From contig BSBM01000186.1 of NCBI GenBank assembly GCA_027924585.1, positions 3,286,001 through 3,350,000 on the forward strand: a stretch of 64,000 nt of DNA, written 5' to 3'. Below are positions 20,760 to 31,487 of this stretch, in pieces (the stretch's first letter is position 1; each line of letters starts with the position of its first letter). The stretch is from Larix kaempferi (Eukaryota; Streptophyta; Pinopsida; Pinales; Pinaceae). The translations under genes and the position numbers were made by a program. Under the pieces are notes generated by a model. It searched no databases and was not told the DNA's origin. It was given only the letters and a program-made list of their open reading frames with translations.

Positions 20760-21912
20760 CCAGTGGTCTTCAAAAATCCTCCTGGTTGACTTCTTCTTTC
20801 AATCATCTTTGACTGGTTCTCCTAGGTCTCGATGCTCTTGCATCAAACTCCCCAGGTTAAGAATAACTCAACTGCTCCAGAAGTCTCCAGTATTCTTTTT
20901 CAGAAATCCATGTCACCTCCTGCAACTCATCATCCTTCCATCGTACTGAGTACTCTTTCTTTCATGAACTTCACGTGCGCCTGACTTCAAGTTCTTCTAA
21001 CACTTTGGCGATTTCCTCTTTGTCGTGTCAACCTGGAATCTTCACTGTCTAGTCGATACTCGACACTTCCGCACTACTTCCAGTTGAACCCTCCTCATAC
21101 TTGTACAGATTTGAGACATTGAACGTAGGTGATATGCTAAAGTCCTTCAGCAGCTCCAACACATAAGCATTGTCCGAAATATTCTTTAGAATCTTACATG
21201 TTCCAATATTCTTCCGCTTAAACTTGTTATATGTTCGTGTCGAAAATATCTCCTTCCGCAAGTGTGCATAGACTAAGTCTCCCTCTTTGAATGACTATAG
21301 CCTCTTCCTTCTTTCGGCTCTCAACTTGCATGTCGCGTTATTCTTCTCAATGTGATCTCATACATCTTCATGCATTTCCTTCATATGCTCTGTGAATTTT
21401 TTTGCATCCACATTCTTCCTGATTTTTGTCGGTATCTCGACCAAATCCACCACTCCATGTGGGCTTCATCCTTGAACAATCTGGAATGGGCTCATACTTG
21501 TTGACGAATTCACAGAGTTGTTATACACGAATTCTGCTTGCACCAACACGTTCTCCCACTTCTTGGGTCTGTCAGCCGTCAAACATATCGAAAATTTTCC
21601 CAAACTTCTATTCACCACCTTGGTCTGTCCGTCTGTCTGCAGATGATATGCCAAGCTAAACTGCAACTTTGTGTCTAGTTTCTTCTGTAGGGTTCTCCAG
21701 AAATGACCCATAAACCTGGTATCTCTGTCCGATGTTATACTCTTCAGCAACCTATGCAATTTGACTATCTTCTTGAAAAATAATACAACAATGCTTGTGG
21801 CATCACTTGTCTTCCGACACGGAATAAAGTGTGCCATCCTTGAAAATCTGTCGACTACAGCAAAGATTGAGTCGTTACCTTGCTGCGTCTTCAGCAATCC
21901 TAGCAAAAAATC
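20760..21912 (-). mobile_element. Ty3-F: chromovirus integrase and chromodomain fragment
   Basis: Read right to left, this is the 3' part of a Ty3/gypsy chromovirus pol gene. The integrase core is at 21906-21466 and its C-terminal part at 21465-21049. A chromodomain relic follows near 20990-20880 (YSVRWKDDELQEVTWISEKE). The coding sequence is cut at 21912 by the start of the Ty3-A LTR, so the upstream reverse transcriptase is missing. Its other end meets the polypurine block near 20715 with no LTR recognised between them. Chromodomains of such integrases are thought to steer insertion towards marked chromatin. Confidence 0.75.
21049..21906 (-). pseudogene. Integrase core and C-terminus of Ty3-F
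   Basis: The first block reads NDSIFAVVDRFSRMAHFIPC with the first catalytic Asp in the VVDRFS motif, then SITSDRDTRFMGHFW with the second Asp. The catalytic Glu is expected in the segment QTDGQTKVVNRSL. The usual form there is Q-T-E/D-V-V-N-R-x-L-E, and here a Lys stands where Glu-type residues sit in the family, so activity is doubtful. The C-terminal part reads RTYNKFKRKNIGTCKIL and LKDFSISPTFNVSNLYKY, typical of the fold before a chromodomain. Stops appear near 21355 and 21300. The enzyme would join element cDNA to host DNA in the nucleus. Confidence 0.7.
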
Positions 21913-22281
21913 TATTAGGAACCCATGTCAACCCTTCTATTTACTTTGTTAGTATATTGTTGTTGGACGCATATGCTTTGTAAGTCATCCCGTAGTATTT
22001 GTTGATCCATAGTTTGTCTTATTGTTGTTGGACGCATATGCTTTGTAAGTTGTCTCGTAGTAATTGTTGATCCATATTTTGTATTGACACATGGTATTGA
22101 CCCATGGTATTGGTGCCTAGACATAGTATATAAGTTTGTGTTGAGACCAATGAAGGTACCGTGAAGTTATTTGTATTGAGCTTGCTCAAAGGAGGTTGCC
22201 ACCTCAAAGTGGCTTCTGATCAATATAAATGTGATTCTGAGTTCTATTATTTCTGTTATCTCGTGTGTTTCATTAATTAAT
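21913..22281 (+). repeat. Ty3-A copy 1 5' LTR, left part
   Basis: It aligns with the LTRs at 51139-51543 and 55053-55455. The first base pair is changed (TATTAGG instead of TGTTAGG). It carries the same internal duplication of about 65 bp, in which TTGTTGGACGCATATGCTTT occurs twice (21960 and 22024). The LTR is cut at 22281 by Copia-C and resumes at 28044. Confidence 0.85.
22277..22281 (+). other. Target site duplication TTAAT, left
   Basis: TTAAT here is matched by TTAAT at 28039-28043 on the other side of Copia-C. A 5-bp duplication is what copia integrases make, so the element entered here and has not moved since. Confidence 0.9.
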
Positions 22282-22970
22282 TGTTAGAACTATAATCCAC
22301 ACTTAGTACCATAATCCATAAATTTTTATTGCTCATGTGCTTAATTGAACCATAGTTTGGACTAGGTGACTACAGTTGGTCAAAAACCCACTTTTGAGAG
22401 TGTTCACACCCACTTCCAAGCAAACCAGTTCACCCAGCCTCCTATTTTGTCCACAAGTGCGCCCTCATTAATTGCTGGTGTGCCCTCTCTCCTTGTTTTG
22501 GGGAATTTTAGTTGACCAAGGGCGCTAGGGTGGATTTTTGCCCATTTTTGGCTAGATTTGGAGCATTTAATGCTCCCTTGGGCCCCCAAACCTCCTCTAC
22601 TTGCTCACCCACGCCTGCCTTGAGCTCATTAATGACCCAGCATGCTTCAGCCACCTCCACACCAGAATTTGTGGCTGTTTGGGGTGATTGGGATTGAGTT
22701 GGACCCACCTAGGGGGGATTGAGGCCAATTTGGCATTGATGACTTGTACACTCAGCTTGAGCCACCTAATGCTCTCGAATTTCTCATGGATGTAATAAAA
22801 ACCTGTTACTAACATTTTCACATGTTAGACAGTCAGTTAATCAAAGGTTTCAGCATACATTGTGTGTAAAATTATCTCCTTTTTCAAGTTTTTCCACTGT
22901 TTTTGCAAACTAATTCGATTTTGTGAGGTTCTCCATAGCTCCTAGATCTTCTGTGATCAAAATAATCACG
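22282..22970 (+). repeat. Copia-C 5' LTR
   Basis: It starts TGTTAGAACTATAATCC and ends ATAATCACG; the last base should be A as in the 3' LTR, so the terminal CA has mutated. The 689 bp length equals that of the 3' copy. I see no clear TATA box. Confidence 0.95.
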
Positions 22971-22983
22971 TGGTATCAGAGCC
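22971..22983 (+). promoter_or_regulatory. Primer binding site of Copia-C
   Basis: TGGTATCAGAGCC directly follows the LTR and is complementary to the 3' end of initiator Met tRNA, the usual primer of plant copia elements. Confidence 0.9.
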
Positions 22984-23110
22984 ATCGTGGAGTTAGTGAG
23001 TTGCAGGTCAATATTGAGCATTGAACTGCATTCTAGAGAGGATTTCCAGACAAAAATTGAGTGTTTTTTGCAGGTGTTTCAGTAGTTTTCTCACCATTAA
23101 CGCAGCAGTC

Positions 23111-26100
23111 ATGGAAGCAAACCAAATGTTGCTCACACCCTTCAATTTTTTCGATTGGAAGGCTGAGATGGTTATCAAGCTGAGATCTAAGGGTCTCTAT
23201 AGAGTAACCATGGGCACAGAAGTGGAGCCAAACTCTGCTGTGGAGAAAGCAAAGTACTACAATCGACTTGATGAAGCTTATGGATTGCTATGCCTGAGCA
23301 TTTCAAGGGAACTCTTGTTTCATACAGACAGTTTGACAACCCCCAATGAAGTATAGGTGAAGCTAGAATCACTCTTTGGGAAAACTGATGAACTGAGAGG
23401 CCACCAGCTTGAAAACGAGCTCATTAGCTTGAGCCCAGCGCATTTTGAAACCATCCAGGAGTTCTTCACGAAATTCAAGTCATTGGTGCTTCAACTGCAA
23501 CAATGTGGAATTGTTAAGAAGGAGGAACAACTGATTCTGTCCATCCTTTCAAAGCTAGGCCCAGAATTCTCTGTATTTGTCAACACATTTCACTCAGCCA
23601 AAATGACCCTTCGAAATTGGCAAATACCATCACTAGCTACCTTCATGGAGTGTCTCACTCAGGAGCAGGACAAACTAGTTCAGATGGGTACCATAAAATC
23701 AAAGGACCAAGCATTGGCAATGGGTGTTTCAAGTGCCAACAAAGGCAAGAAGAAAGCCAAGAATTCGAAGCAGCAAGAGAAGAGGAAGTCTGACAAGACC
23801 AAGTCTGCAGATGGGGGTTCGAATCTGTCAAAGGAGAAGGACAAGAAGGGAAAGAAAAAGACCAAATGCACCTATTGTCATAGGGGATGGCATCCAGAGA
23901 GCTCATGCATGAAGAAAACCATTGACTCAATGGCGCAGCTGCTGGAGAAGAACAACATCCCAGTCCCTGAGGGCGCAAGGAAGAAAGATAGCACCTCAAA
24001 TCCTGACAATAAAGAGAAGTGTCATGCTTTGGTAGCAGGTACTTCGAATCCCTCATCCTTTATCATTGATTCAGGAGCTTCCAGACATATGGTTTCATCC
24101 AGAGAGCTCTTCTCCTCTATGCATTCGAATGGTGGCCCAACAGTTCGAATGGGAGATGATTCAAAAATCCAGACCAAGGGGATTGGTAGGATTGACATGG
24201 AGCATGGCTATTTCAGTGATGTGCTCTATGTACCTTCATTGGCTGCAAATTTGCTATCAGTCTATCAAATGACCCATACAGGAGAAGCCAAGAGAGTAAC
24301 ATTTACTCCAGATTTGGTAGAAATCTCAGAAATTTCCTCAAATCAAGTTGTGGCTGTAGGGTATGCAGATCATGATGAGAGAATGTACAAATTCTCAAAT
24401 TTCATTCCAAATTCTAGTGACCATGCTCTTGTCTCTCATGCCAACAAGACCTCCAAGTTGTGGCATGAAAGATTTGGCCACATGAACTACAAATATCTCC
24501 AGCAATTGCACAAGGATGAGATGGTGGAAGGACTTCCAGAAATCAGATCTTCAAATGGTGCATGCATTGGGTGTGTAGTTGGAAAGCATCCTGAGCGCAG
24601 CTATGAGAAGGGAATGGCAAGGAGAGCCACTCAACCACTTGGATTGGTACACTTAGACCTCATTGGTCCTCTTCCCACTCCATCATATGGTGGATCAAGG
24701 TATGTACTTACATTCATAGATGACTACTCTCGATTCTGCTAGGTTTACTTCCTTAAATTGAAGTCAGAAGTGTTTGAGAAATTGAATATTTGGAAAGCCC
24801 TAGTGGAGAACCATAGTGGTCATAAGATAAAGATCCTTAGGACTGATAATGGAAAGAAATATGTGAATAATAACATTGAGCACCTTTGTGAGGAATGTGG
24901 CATCCAAATGCAACATTCAATCCCCTACACACCTCAGCAAAATGGTGTGGCAGAGAGGAAAAATAGATCTCTCAAGGAGATGGCTACTTGCATGATTGAA
25001 GCTAGGGATCTAAGCCCTAAGCTGTGGGATGAAGCCATCAATTGTGCTGCTCATATTCAGAACAGAGCCTTTCACAAATCAGTCAAAGGAAAAACCCCCT
25101 ATGAGGCATGGTTTGGCCAAAAACCAAATGTGTCAAATTTCAGGATTTTTGGGTCTAGAGCATGGGCTCGAATTCCATCAGAAAAGAGGAAGGATTTGGA
25201 GCCACAGAGCAGGGAATGTATCATGGTTGGATATGGTGAGGACACAAAGGGCTACAATCTCTTTGACACATCCACACTTAAAACTTTCCTTGAGAGAAGT
25301 GTGCAATTCGAAGAAGAACCAATTCCAGATTTTGAGCTTGCACCGGGGGAAAGCTCCTCTCCTCCACACCTTAATGAAATTAGTGATGATTCCACCTTTG
25401 ATTTTTCTGATATTGCTGAAGATGACATGGCTGAAGATGACATGGCTGAATATGACATTGCTGTACATGAGTCACCATCAAGGCCCAAGTGGGCTGAGAA
25501 AATCATACAAGCTGCAGGTGAATTGGCAGGCAATCCCCAAGAGCCTAGGAAGACTAGATCTCAAACAATCAATGCTTCCTTTGAAAATGAAAGTGAAATT
25601 GCTGATCACTGTTATATGATGATTGGATCTGATCCAACATCATATCAGGAAGCTCATCATGATCCAAGGTGGAGAGCAGCAATGCAAGAAGAATTCCAAT
25701 CTCTCCAAGAGAACAAAACATGGGATTTGGTGCCTCTTCCTCCCAAGAGGAAACTTGTGCAATGTAAGTGGATTTTTCGAACCAAACCTGTTGCTGATGG
25801 TTCTGATCTGAAGTATAAGGCTAGGTTAGTGGCTAAGGGCTACTCACAAATCCATGGTGTGGATTATACAGAGACCTTTGCACCGGTTGCAAAGATGGAC
25901 TCAATTAGACTAGCTCTAGCCATGGCAGCTAGTAAAGGTTGGGAAGTTCACCACATGGATGTCAAAAGTGCATTCTTGCATGGTGAGCTACAGGAAGAGA
26001 TATATATGCAGCAACCTGAAGGATTCCAAGAGGATCCCACACTTGTATGCAGGTTGAAGAAGTCACTCTATGGACTCAAGCAAGCCCCCAGGGATTGGTA

Positions 26101-27151
26101 TGCCAAAATGGATGCTTTTTTGCTCTCAATTGGTTTCTGTCGATGCAAGTCTGATCCAAATTTTTATTTGCAGCATTGTGATGATAATTTGCAGGTCATT
26201 GTACTGTATGTTGATTATCTCTTAATTACAGGGAGCTGCACCAAACAAATTGGCTCAATTAAAGCTTGTTTGCACAGTGAATTTGCCATGAGCGACCTAG
26301 GATTGCTAAGGCAATTTTTGGGTTTGGAAATTGAACAATCTGAGAGAGGTATATTGCTGAGTCAACCTAAGTATGCTTCAGACCTGTTATTCAAGTTTAA
26401 AATGGCTGAATGTAAGGCAGCCAAGTGCCCATTCCTTTCAGGCATAAAACTAGGTGAATTTGAAGACTCTCCATTGGTGGATTGCACACTCTACAGGCAG
26501 CTAGTCGGAAGTTTGCTGTACCTTACACATACAAGACCTGATTTGTCTTATGCTGTAAGTGCTGTAGCAAGGTATATGCAGCAGCCACATGAGATCCATT
26601 GGAAGGCAGCCAAAAGGATCCTTCAATATGCCCAAGGAACAAAGAGCTTCGGGGTACACTATGCAGCTGGTTCTTCACTTCAACTAGCTGGATTTTCTGA
26701 TTCTGATTGGGCGGGAGATCCCATCGATAGAAAGTCCACTTCAGGTTTTGTGTTTATGTTTGTTGAAGGTCCCATTTTCTGGTCAAGTAAGAAACAGCAT
26801 ACAATTTCTCTTTCATCAGCAGAGGCCGAGTACAGGGAAGCAGTGAACGCAGCCACACAGTGTGTTTGGTTGCAAGGCATTCTTCGGGTGTTTGGTGTTG
26901 CTATTGATTCTCCAACCAATATTTGGGTGGATAATCAAAGTGCCATCAAGATATCTACTGATCCAGTACAGAGGCAAAGAACAAATCACATTGAGATCCA
27001 CATGCATTACATTCGGGGCTTGGTGCATGACAGGGTGATTTCACTGTAGTATTGCCCATCCACCGAGCAAACTGCAGATATTTTCACAAAGTGCTTTACT
27101 GAGAAGACCTTCACTCACTTGAGAACTTTGCTTGGAGTGAGTGATGGATGG
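23111..27151 (+). pseudogene. Copia-C gag-pol polyprotein, three stops
   Basis: One frame covers the whole polyprotein. Gag (UBN2-type) is at 23111-23860, with zinc knuckle CTYCHRGWHPESSC at about 23869. The protease has FIIDSGASRHM near 24060. A GAG-pre-integrase zinc region LWHERFGHMN ... CIGC lies near 24460-24590. The integrase core has LDLIGPL, RTDNGKKY and NGVAERKN, giving the D-D-E triad. Reverse transcriptase runs from about 25660. RNase H has SDSDWAGDP, SSAEAEYRE and VDNQSAIK. Stops are TAG at 23354 and 24740 (both where Trp is expected) and at 27047 (Gln expected). The catalytic YVDD box reads YVDYLLITG near 26208, so one metal-binding Asp is lost. The start is the Met in the MEANQML context, as in relatives. 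Confidence 0.95.
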
Positions 27152-27338
27152 TGATTGCTGCAATTTAATTGCAGGTTCAGCCCCATGTCCATTTTAGAGG
27201 GAAGTTTTTATCCCATGAGGTTTTACTTCTTTTCCTCGGTTCATATGGACAAATAAAATTTCTGTTTGTAATGAGGTGACTTGAGCCTTTGTTGCCAATG
27301 CCTCCCACTTATCTTTCATGAGATGTACTAAGTTATGG

Positions 27339-27349
27339 TTAAGGGGGGG
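27339..27349 (+). promoter_or_regulatory. Polypurine tract of Copia-C
   Basis: TTAAGGGGGGG lies directly before the 3' LTR and would prime plus-strand DNA synthesis. The G-run is longer than in many relatives. Confidence 0.85.
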
Positions 27350-28038
27350 TGTTAGAACTGTAATCCACACTTAGTACCATAATCCATAAATTTTTATTGC
27401 TCATGTGCTTAATTGAACCATAGTTTGGACTAGGTGACTACAGTTGGTCAAAAACCCACTTTTGAGAGTGTTCACACCCACTTCCAAGCAAACCAGTTCA
27501 CCCAGCCTCTTGTTTTGTCCACAAGTGTGCCCTCATTAATTGCTGGTGCACCCTCTCTCCTTGTTTTGGGGAATTTTAGTTGACCAAGGGCGCTAGGGTG
27601 GATTTTTGCCGATTTTTGGCTAGATTTGGAGCATTTAATGCTCCCTTGGGCCCCCAAACCTCCTCTACTTGCTCACCCATGCCTTCCTTGAGCTCATTAA
27701 TGACCCAGCATGCTTCAGCCACCTCCACACCAAAATTCGTGGCTGTTTGGGGTGATTGGGATTGAGTTGGACCCACCTAGGGGGGATTGAGGCCAATTTG
27801 GCATTGATGACTTGTACACTCATCCTGAGCCACCTAATGCTCTCGAATTTCTCATGGATGTAATAAAAACCTGTTACTAACATTTTCACATGTTAGACAG
27901 TCAGTTAATCAAAGGTTTCAGCATACATTGTGTGTAAAATTATCTCCTTTTTCAAGTTTTTCCACTTGTTTTGCAAACTAATTCAATTTTGTGAGGTTCT
28001 CCATAGCTCCTAGATATTCTGTGATCAAAATACTCACA
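27350..28038 (+). repeat. Copia-C 3' LTR
   Basis: It starts TGTTAGAACTGTAATCC and ends ACTCACA, 689 bp, matching the 5' copy except for about 19 positions. It is followed by the TTAAT target duplication. Confidence 0.95.
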
Positions 28039-28043
28039 TTAAT
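28039..28043 (+). other. Target site duplication TTAAT, right
   Basis: It matches 22277-22281 exactly. The Ty3-A LTR resumes right after it with CATTGCAAGTT. Confidence 0.9.
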
Positions 28044-28061
28044 CATTGCAAGTTCCTCACA
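28044..28061 (+). repeat. Ty3-A copy 1 5' LTR, right remnant
   Basis: CATTGCAAGTTCCTCACA is the last 18 bp of the LTR, as judged from the intact LTR end at 51526-51543. It ends with CA and is followed two bases later by the primer site. Confidence 0.85.
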
Positions 28062-28063
28062 TA

Positions 28064-28075
28064 TGGTATCAAATC
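28064..28075 (+). promoter_or_regulatory. Ty3-A copy 1 primer binding site
   Basis: TGGTATCAAATC corresponds to TGGTATCAGAGC in copy 2 (51546) with two changes. It pairs with initiator Met tRNA. The changes suggest decay after insertion. Confidence 0.8.
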
Positions 28076-29062
28076 ACTTTCTTGGGCTCGTTGGGTGGAA
28101 TTTACGCCAAATTTTTTTTTTTTTTGCATCTGTTGCAAGTTCAGATCTGGGAATAATCCCTATCCGCTTAATTGTGGGAAGTACTTGGGTATAAGCCCTA
28201 AAACTCATTGTGAGGAGTACCATAGGAACCCCAAAGTAGCTGGCCCATTGAGAGGACCTGCTAGCGAAAAGGGCAACAACCCCTACCTGATTGATTAGTT
28301 CCCACCCGTGAGGTAAACCAAGAGCTGTTGTTTGTGGCAAAGGGGTTATCAGTTTTACCTGATTCGTGGAGTGAGGGGTACTTCCCCAATACGCAAGCCA
28401 TCAAACAGCATTGGTGGCCGAGTGAAACCCCTGAACTGTTAGGAAGACGAACATACCTAGGGTCCATATTTATTTTCAATTGAATTGTTGTCGATCACTT
28501 CCACGCCATTTTAGATCCATTCCAAGCTGTTCCAGATGCAACCATTTCCAATCCATTTGACATCGTTTCAAGTCCAATTGTTCTAATCCCTTCCGCGCCA
28601 TTGTAGATCCATTTTTAAAATTCTGTTTTTTCACCATATCTCCCTTATTTTAACTTCGTTTCCCTTGAAACTTCCCGGACACCCCTGCAATCCCATTCTG
28701 CATATTTCATTCCTGAGGACCCTATCCCAAATTCTACTTCCCAAAGCCATAAATCTCACATTTGTCTAATTTTAGGGTTTTCCACAACTTCTTCAATTTT
28801 CATCCACTCGCCTCCAAATTTTGCCACCATGTTCATTCCCTATTTCTAGTTCTTTGTCCCTCTTTGACAAATTTTCTCATTCTTTCACCCCGCTTCTGAA
28901 TCCCCATTTTTTGCTTCCCTGTCCATCAAAAAGTGTCCAAAACCTAGTCAAACCCCAATTACCCATCTGAGTTTTTCCCAAATCCAAATTTCCCTTTACT
29001 AAATAAGCTTTTGTTTGTGTTTTTATTATCCATTCCAAAAATAAATAGATAAACTCCTGGTT
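28076..29062 (+). other. Ty3-A copy 1 untranslated leader
   Basis: About 1 kb between the primer site and gag has no ORF but aligns with 51558-52534 of copy 2, including the phrase CCTGAACTGTTAGGAA. It contains a T-rich run at 28112-28125. Such leaders hold packaging signals in other elements; none can be pointed to here. Confidence 0.7.
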
Positions 29063-30028
29063 ATGGTTGTCACTCGCGCAGGAGCAAACACCATGGAGGA
29101 AGCACTTGCAGCCATCCAAATCAAACTCCAAGATCTGGATGAAAAATTTCTCAGCCTCCATCTTCAGCATTCAGCCATGAACAATAACCGACAGCAAGAA
29201 TCTTCTACAGCCAATGGGTTCTCTTCTTCCAGCAATTTTCGTGGTCTGAAGCTTGAATTTCCTTGCTTCAATGGTACTAATCCGACTAGATGGATCTATC
29301 GTGCAGAACAGTATTTCAGTCTACATAACAATTTTGATGTCCAAAAAGTTCCACTTACATCCTTTCATTTGGAAAAGGAAGCCCTTCAATGGTACCATTG
29401 GTACATCAAGGCTCATGATGAGACAAAATGGATGGATTTTTGCCAACTCCTTTTGCAACGATTTGGTCCTAGTGCTTTTGATGACTTTATTGGAGCACTC
29501 AATAAACTTCATCAAAGTGGCACTGTGAGAGAGTATCAAACAAAATTTGAGAAACTAGCCAATCACATAGAAGGATTGTCTGATGAATTCTACACGAGTT
29601 GTTTTATCAGTGGTCTTAAGGATGAAATCCGACCAAAGGTTAAAATGTTCTATCCCAACACAATGATGGAAGTCCTAGGGTTGGCTAAGTTGGCAGAAGA
29701 CAAGATTGCAGCCCAACAACTCTCCAAACCCACTTTTGTTCCCTTCCAAAATATGGGTTCTCAACAACCTCCCATTCCGCCAGCTCCTCGACCAACTCCT
29801 ATCAAGCTTTTGTCTGAAATAGAGATGCAAGCACACAAAGAAAAAGAGCTTTGTTATAATTGTAATGAGAAATTCACTTGGGGACATAAATGTGTTCAAC
29901 AAAAGCTCTATCTCTTGGATATGGATTTTCCACCTGCCTCTAAAATTGGTGAAGAAGCTCCAGATACAATGGATGATCAGGTCGACATTCAGGAGCCGCC
30001 TATTGACCCCCCATCTCAGGATCAATAA
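29063..30028 (+). pseudogene. Ty3-A copy 1 gag
   Basis: The 321-codon frame starts MVVTRAGANTMEEALAAIQ. Middle: CFNGTNPTRWIYRAEQYFSL, KEALQWYHWYIKAHD and GTVREYQTKFEKLANHIEGL, which is the Ty3 retrotransposon gag core. Near the end CYNCNEKFTWGHKC is the unusual zinc knuckle seen in chromovirus-type elements. Two stops (TAA at 30026, then TAG at 30032) end it where copy 2 shows Gln/Glu codons, and the same frame continues into the protease. It was therefore one gag-pol frame. Gag forms the particle shell. Confidence 0.9.
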
Positions 30029-30049
30029 CTATAGATATCTCTCCATGCT

Positions 30050-30573
30050 TTGTCCAGCGTCACCACCCCCCAAACAATGCGGGTCAGGGCTTACTTCAAG
30101 AAGCTTCCTCTTACAATACTTATTGATTCTGGTAGCACTCATAACTTCACTGACCCTCGGATCGCCAAACATACTGATTGTTTTGTCCATCCTTGCTCCA
30201 ACTTTGAAGTCATGGTTGCCAATGGGGGCACCTTACCTTGCAAGGGGAAGTGTCACAATGTGCGTATCCCTCTAGAAGGTTATAACCTGCGCTCTAACAT
30301 GTTTGCCTTGTCCTTAGGTGGATGTGATGTGGTTTTGGACATCCAATGGTTATGCACACTTGGCCCCATCTTATGGGATTTTGCTGAACTTGGGATGCAG
30401 TTTTCAGTCAATGGGAAACAACACAAATTTAAGGGCTTACAACAAGGGTCTCTCCGCATCATCAGTTCACATCGCCTAGAAAATATCCTTAAGAAGAATT
30501 CACATGGTGTCATTGCTCAACTCCATTCCATTCAGATGCACCCATCAATGGTCTCCCCTACATCCTTGGATAG
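30050..30573 (+). pseudogene. Ty3-A copy 1 protease, cut by Ty3-B
   Basis: The frame reads ILIDSGSTHNFTDPRIAKH, with an intact D-S-G active site. MVANGGTLPCKG and CDVVLDIQWLCTLGPILWD follow; the second is the C-terminal part of the protease fold and usually reads DVVLGIQWL. It then runs to TSLDRS at 30573, where homology with copy 2 ends. The codons after that belong to the LTR of Ty3-B. No reverse transcriptase remains. Confidence 0.85.
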
Positions 30574-31245
30574 AAGCTTACATGCTTTTTTCCCCTACGT
30601 CCTTGGAGATTCTTGTGTAATTAGTCTGGTAGTCTGTTTCTTCTTTTTCCTATGTGATATGTGTTTCTTTGCTTTGTTAATCCATATTGTTAATATTCCT
30701 TTCTACTTGGTTCGGTGTAGTATCTGCATGAGATTCATAGAAATTATGCCTTGTTCATTTCTTACCAAGTATTTCACAAAATATTTCTGCTAAAGTTGGT
30801 ATAGGATTCATCTATGTATGCCTTATATCAATGGATTGTTCATCTTTCTTCTGTTTCGCCAATTAAATCACTTTGAATACTAGCTGGTTGCTACCTTGCC
30901 TCTGTGTGGATGTATCTGCTAAGAATTTGATAATAATGTTTATGTTATACTTGAATTGACTCCATTTCCCAATATAGATCCGTGTTCTCCAACCAATGGT
31001 TTACATGAGTATATTTTGTCCTACAGAAAGCTGACCTTCTGTGTATGTTTTAACAGAACATCTTAAAGAATGAATGTTGGTGTTCCTTTTTCATGGTTGA
31101 CACCCTTGATTATTTCCAGTTTTTCATTAGTTTATTGAGAGAGCCCTCTCAGACTGTGTTGGGTCAGTAACACAAGTCCAAATATTGGTTAGTGGTTACC
31201 CCAAATTACCCTTCTTACAACCTGGGGTCAATTTGGGTGTTAATA
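30570..31245 (+). repeat. Ty3-B 5' LTR
   Basis: It aligns with 42605-43272 from AGAAGCTTACATGC onward. It has an extra 15 bp (CCCCTACGTCCTTGG region) near 30592. The end reads GGGTGTTAATA where the 3' copy has GGGTGTTAACA. The first bases are uncertain, because the usual TG start is seen only in the 3' copy. Confidence 0.8.
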
Positions 31246-31248
31246 AAT

Positions 31249-31266
31249 TGGTGTCGTTGCCGGGGA
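31249..31266 (+). promoter_or_regulatory. Ty3-B primer binding site
   Basis: TGGTGTCGTTGCCGGGGA lies 3 bp inside the LTR. The family form is TGGCGCCGTTGCCGGGG, so two changes are present. This site type is characteristic of the Athila/Tat branch of plant Ty3 elements. Confidence 0.8.
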
Positions 31267-31487
31267 CTGCAATTTTTCTTGTCTTCCTTGCAAGAATGAC
31301 AAAGAATTCCAAATATTCAAAGAAAAGAGAGATCCCTGTGGGCAAACAGAGATTTCCATATTTTTGAAGGTTGTACAATTTTTCCCTGGCGATTCCACTC
31401 GTAAAGACTTATATTCAAGAAAGCACTCCACTGGGGAAGACCGCCAAAGCTGAATTCTAGTTCTAAAGTAGATCTCGACAAGGAATC

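Larger units (their letters stand above)
22282..28038 (+). mobile_element. Copia-C: full-length Ty1/copia element
   Basis: The element is 5757 bp long with 689-bp LTRs at 22282-22970 and 27350-28038, flanked by TTAAT. The LTRs differ at roughly 19 positions by eye (about 3 percent), so insertion is fairly recent relative to the surrounding elements. It has a primer binding site at 22971, one gag-pol frame from 23111 to about 27150, and a polypurine tract ending at 27349. Three TAG stops and an altered YVDD box make it inactive. It sits within the 5' LTR of Ty3-A copy 1. Confidence 0.95.
21913..30573 (+). mobile_element. Ty3-A copy 1 (5' part), interrupted twice
   Basis: This is the left part of a Ty3 element of the same family as 51139-55455. 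It has a 5' LTR (21913-22281 plus 28044-28061) split by Copia-C, a primer binding site at 28064, a 1-kb leader, and gag and protease in a single frame (29063-30573). At 30573 it stops where Ty3-B begins. Its reverse transcriptase, integrase and 3' LTR are not found on the far side of Ty3-B, so they were deleted or moved. Confidence 0.8.

Noticed and set aside
22404-22821. Frames of 60-75 codons repeated at 27472-27889
   Set aside because: They lie in the paired Copia-C LTRs and are chance frames.
30570-30793. Hydrophobic end of the Ty3-A protease frame that looks like a membrane segment
   Set aside because: It is a read-through into the Ty3-B LTR; the same text recurs at the 3' LTR (42605 onwards).
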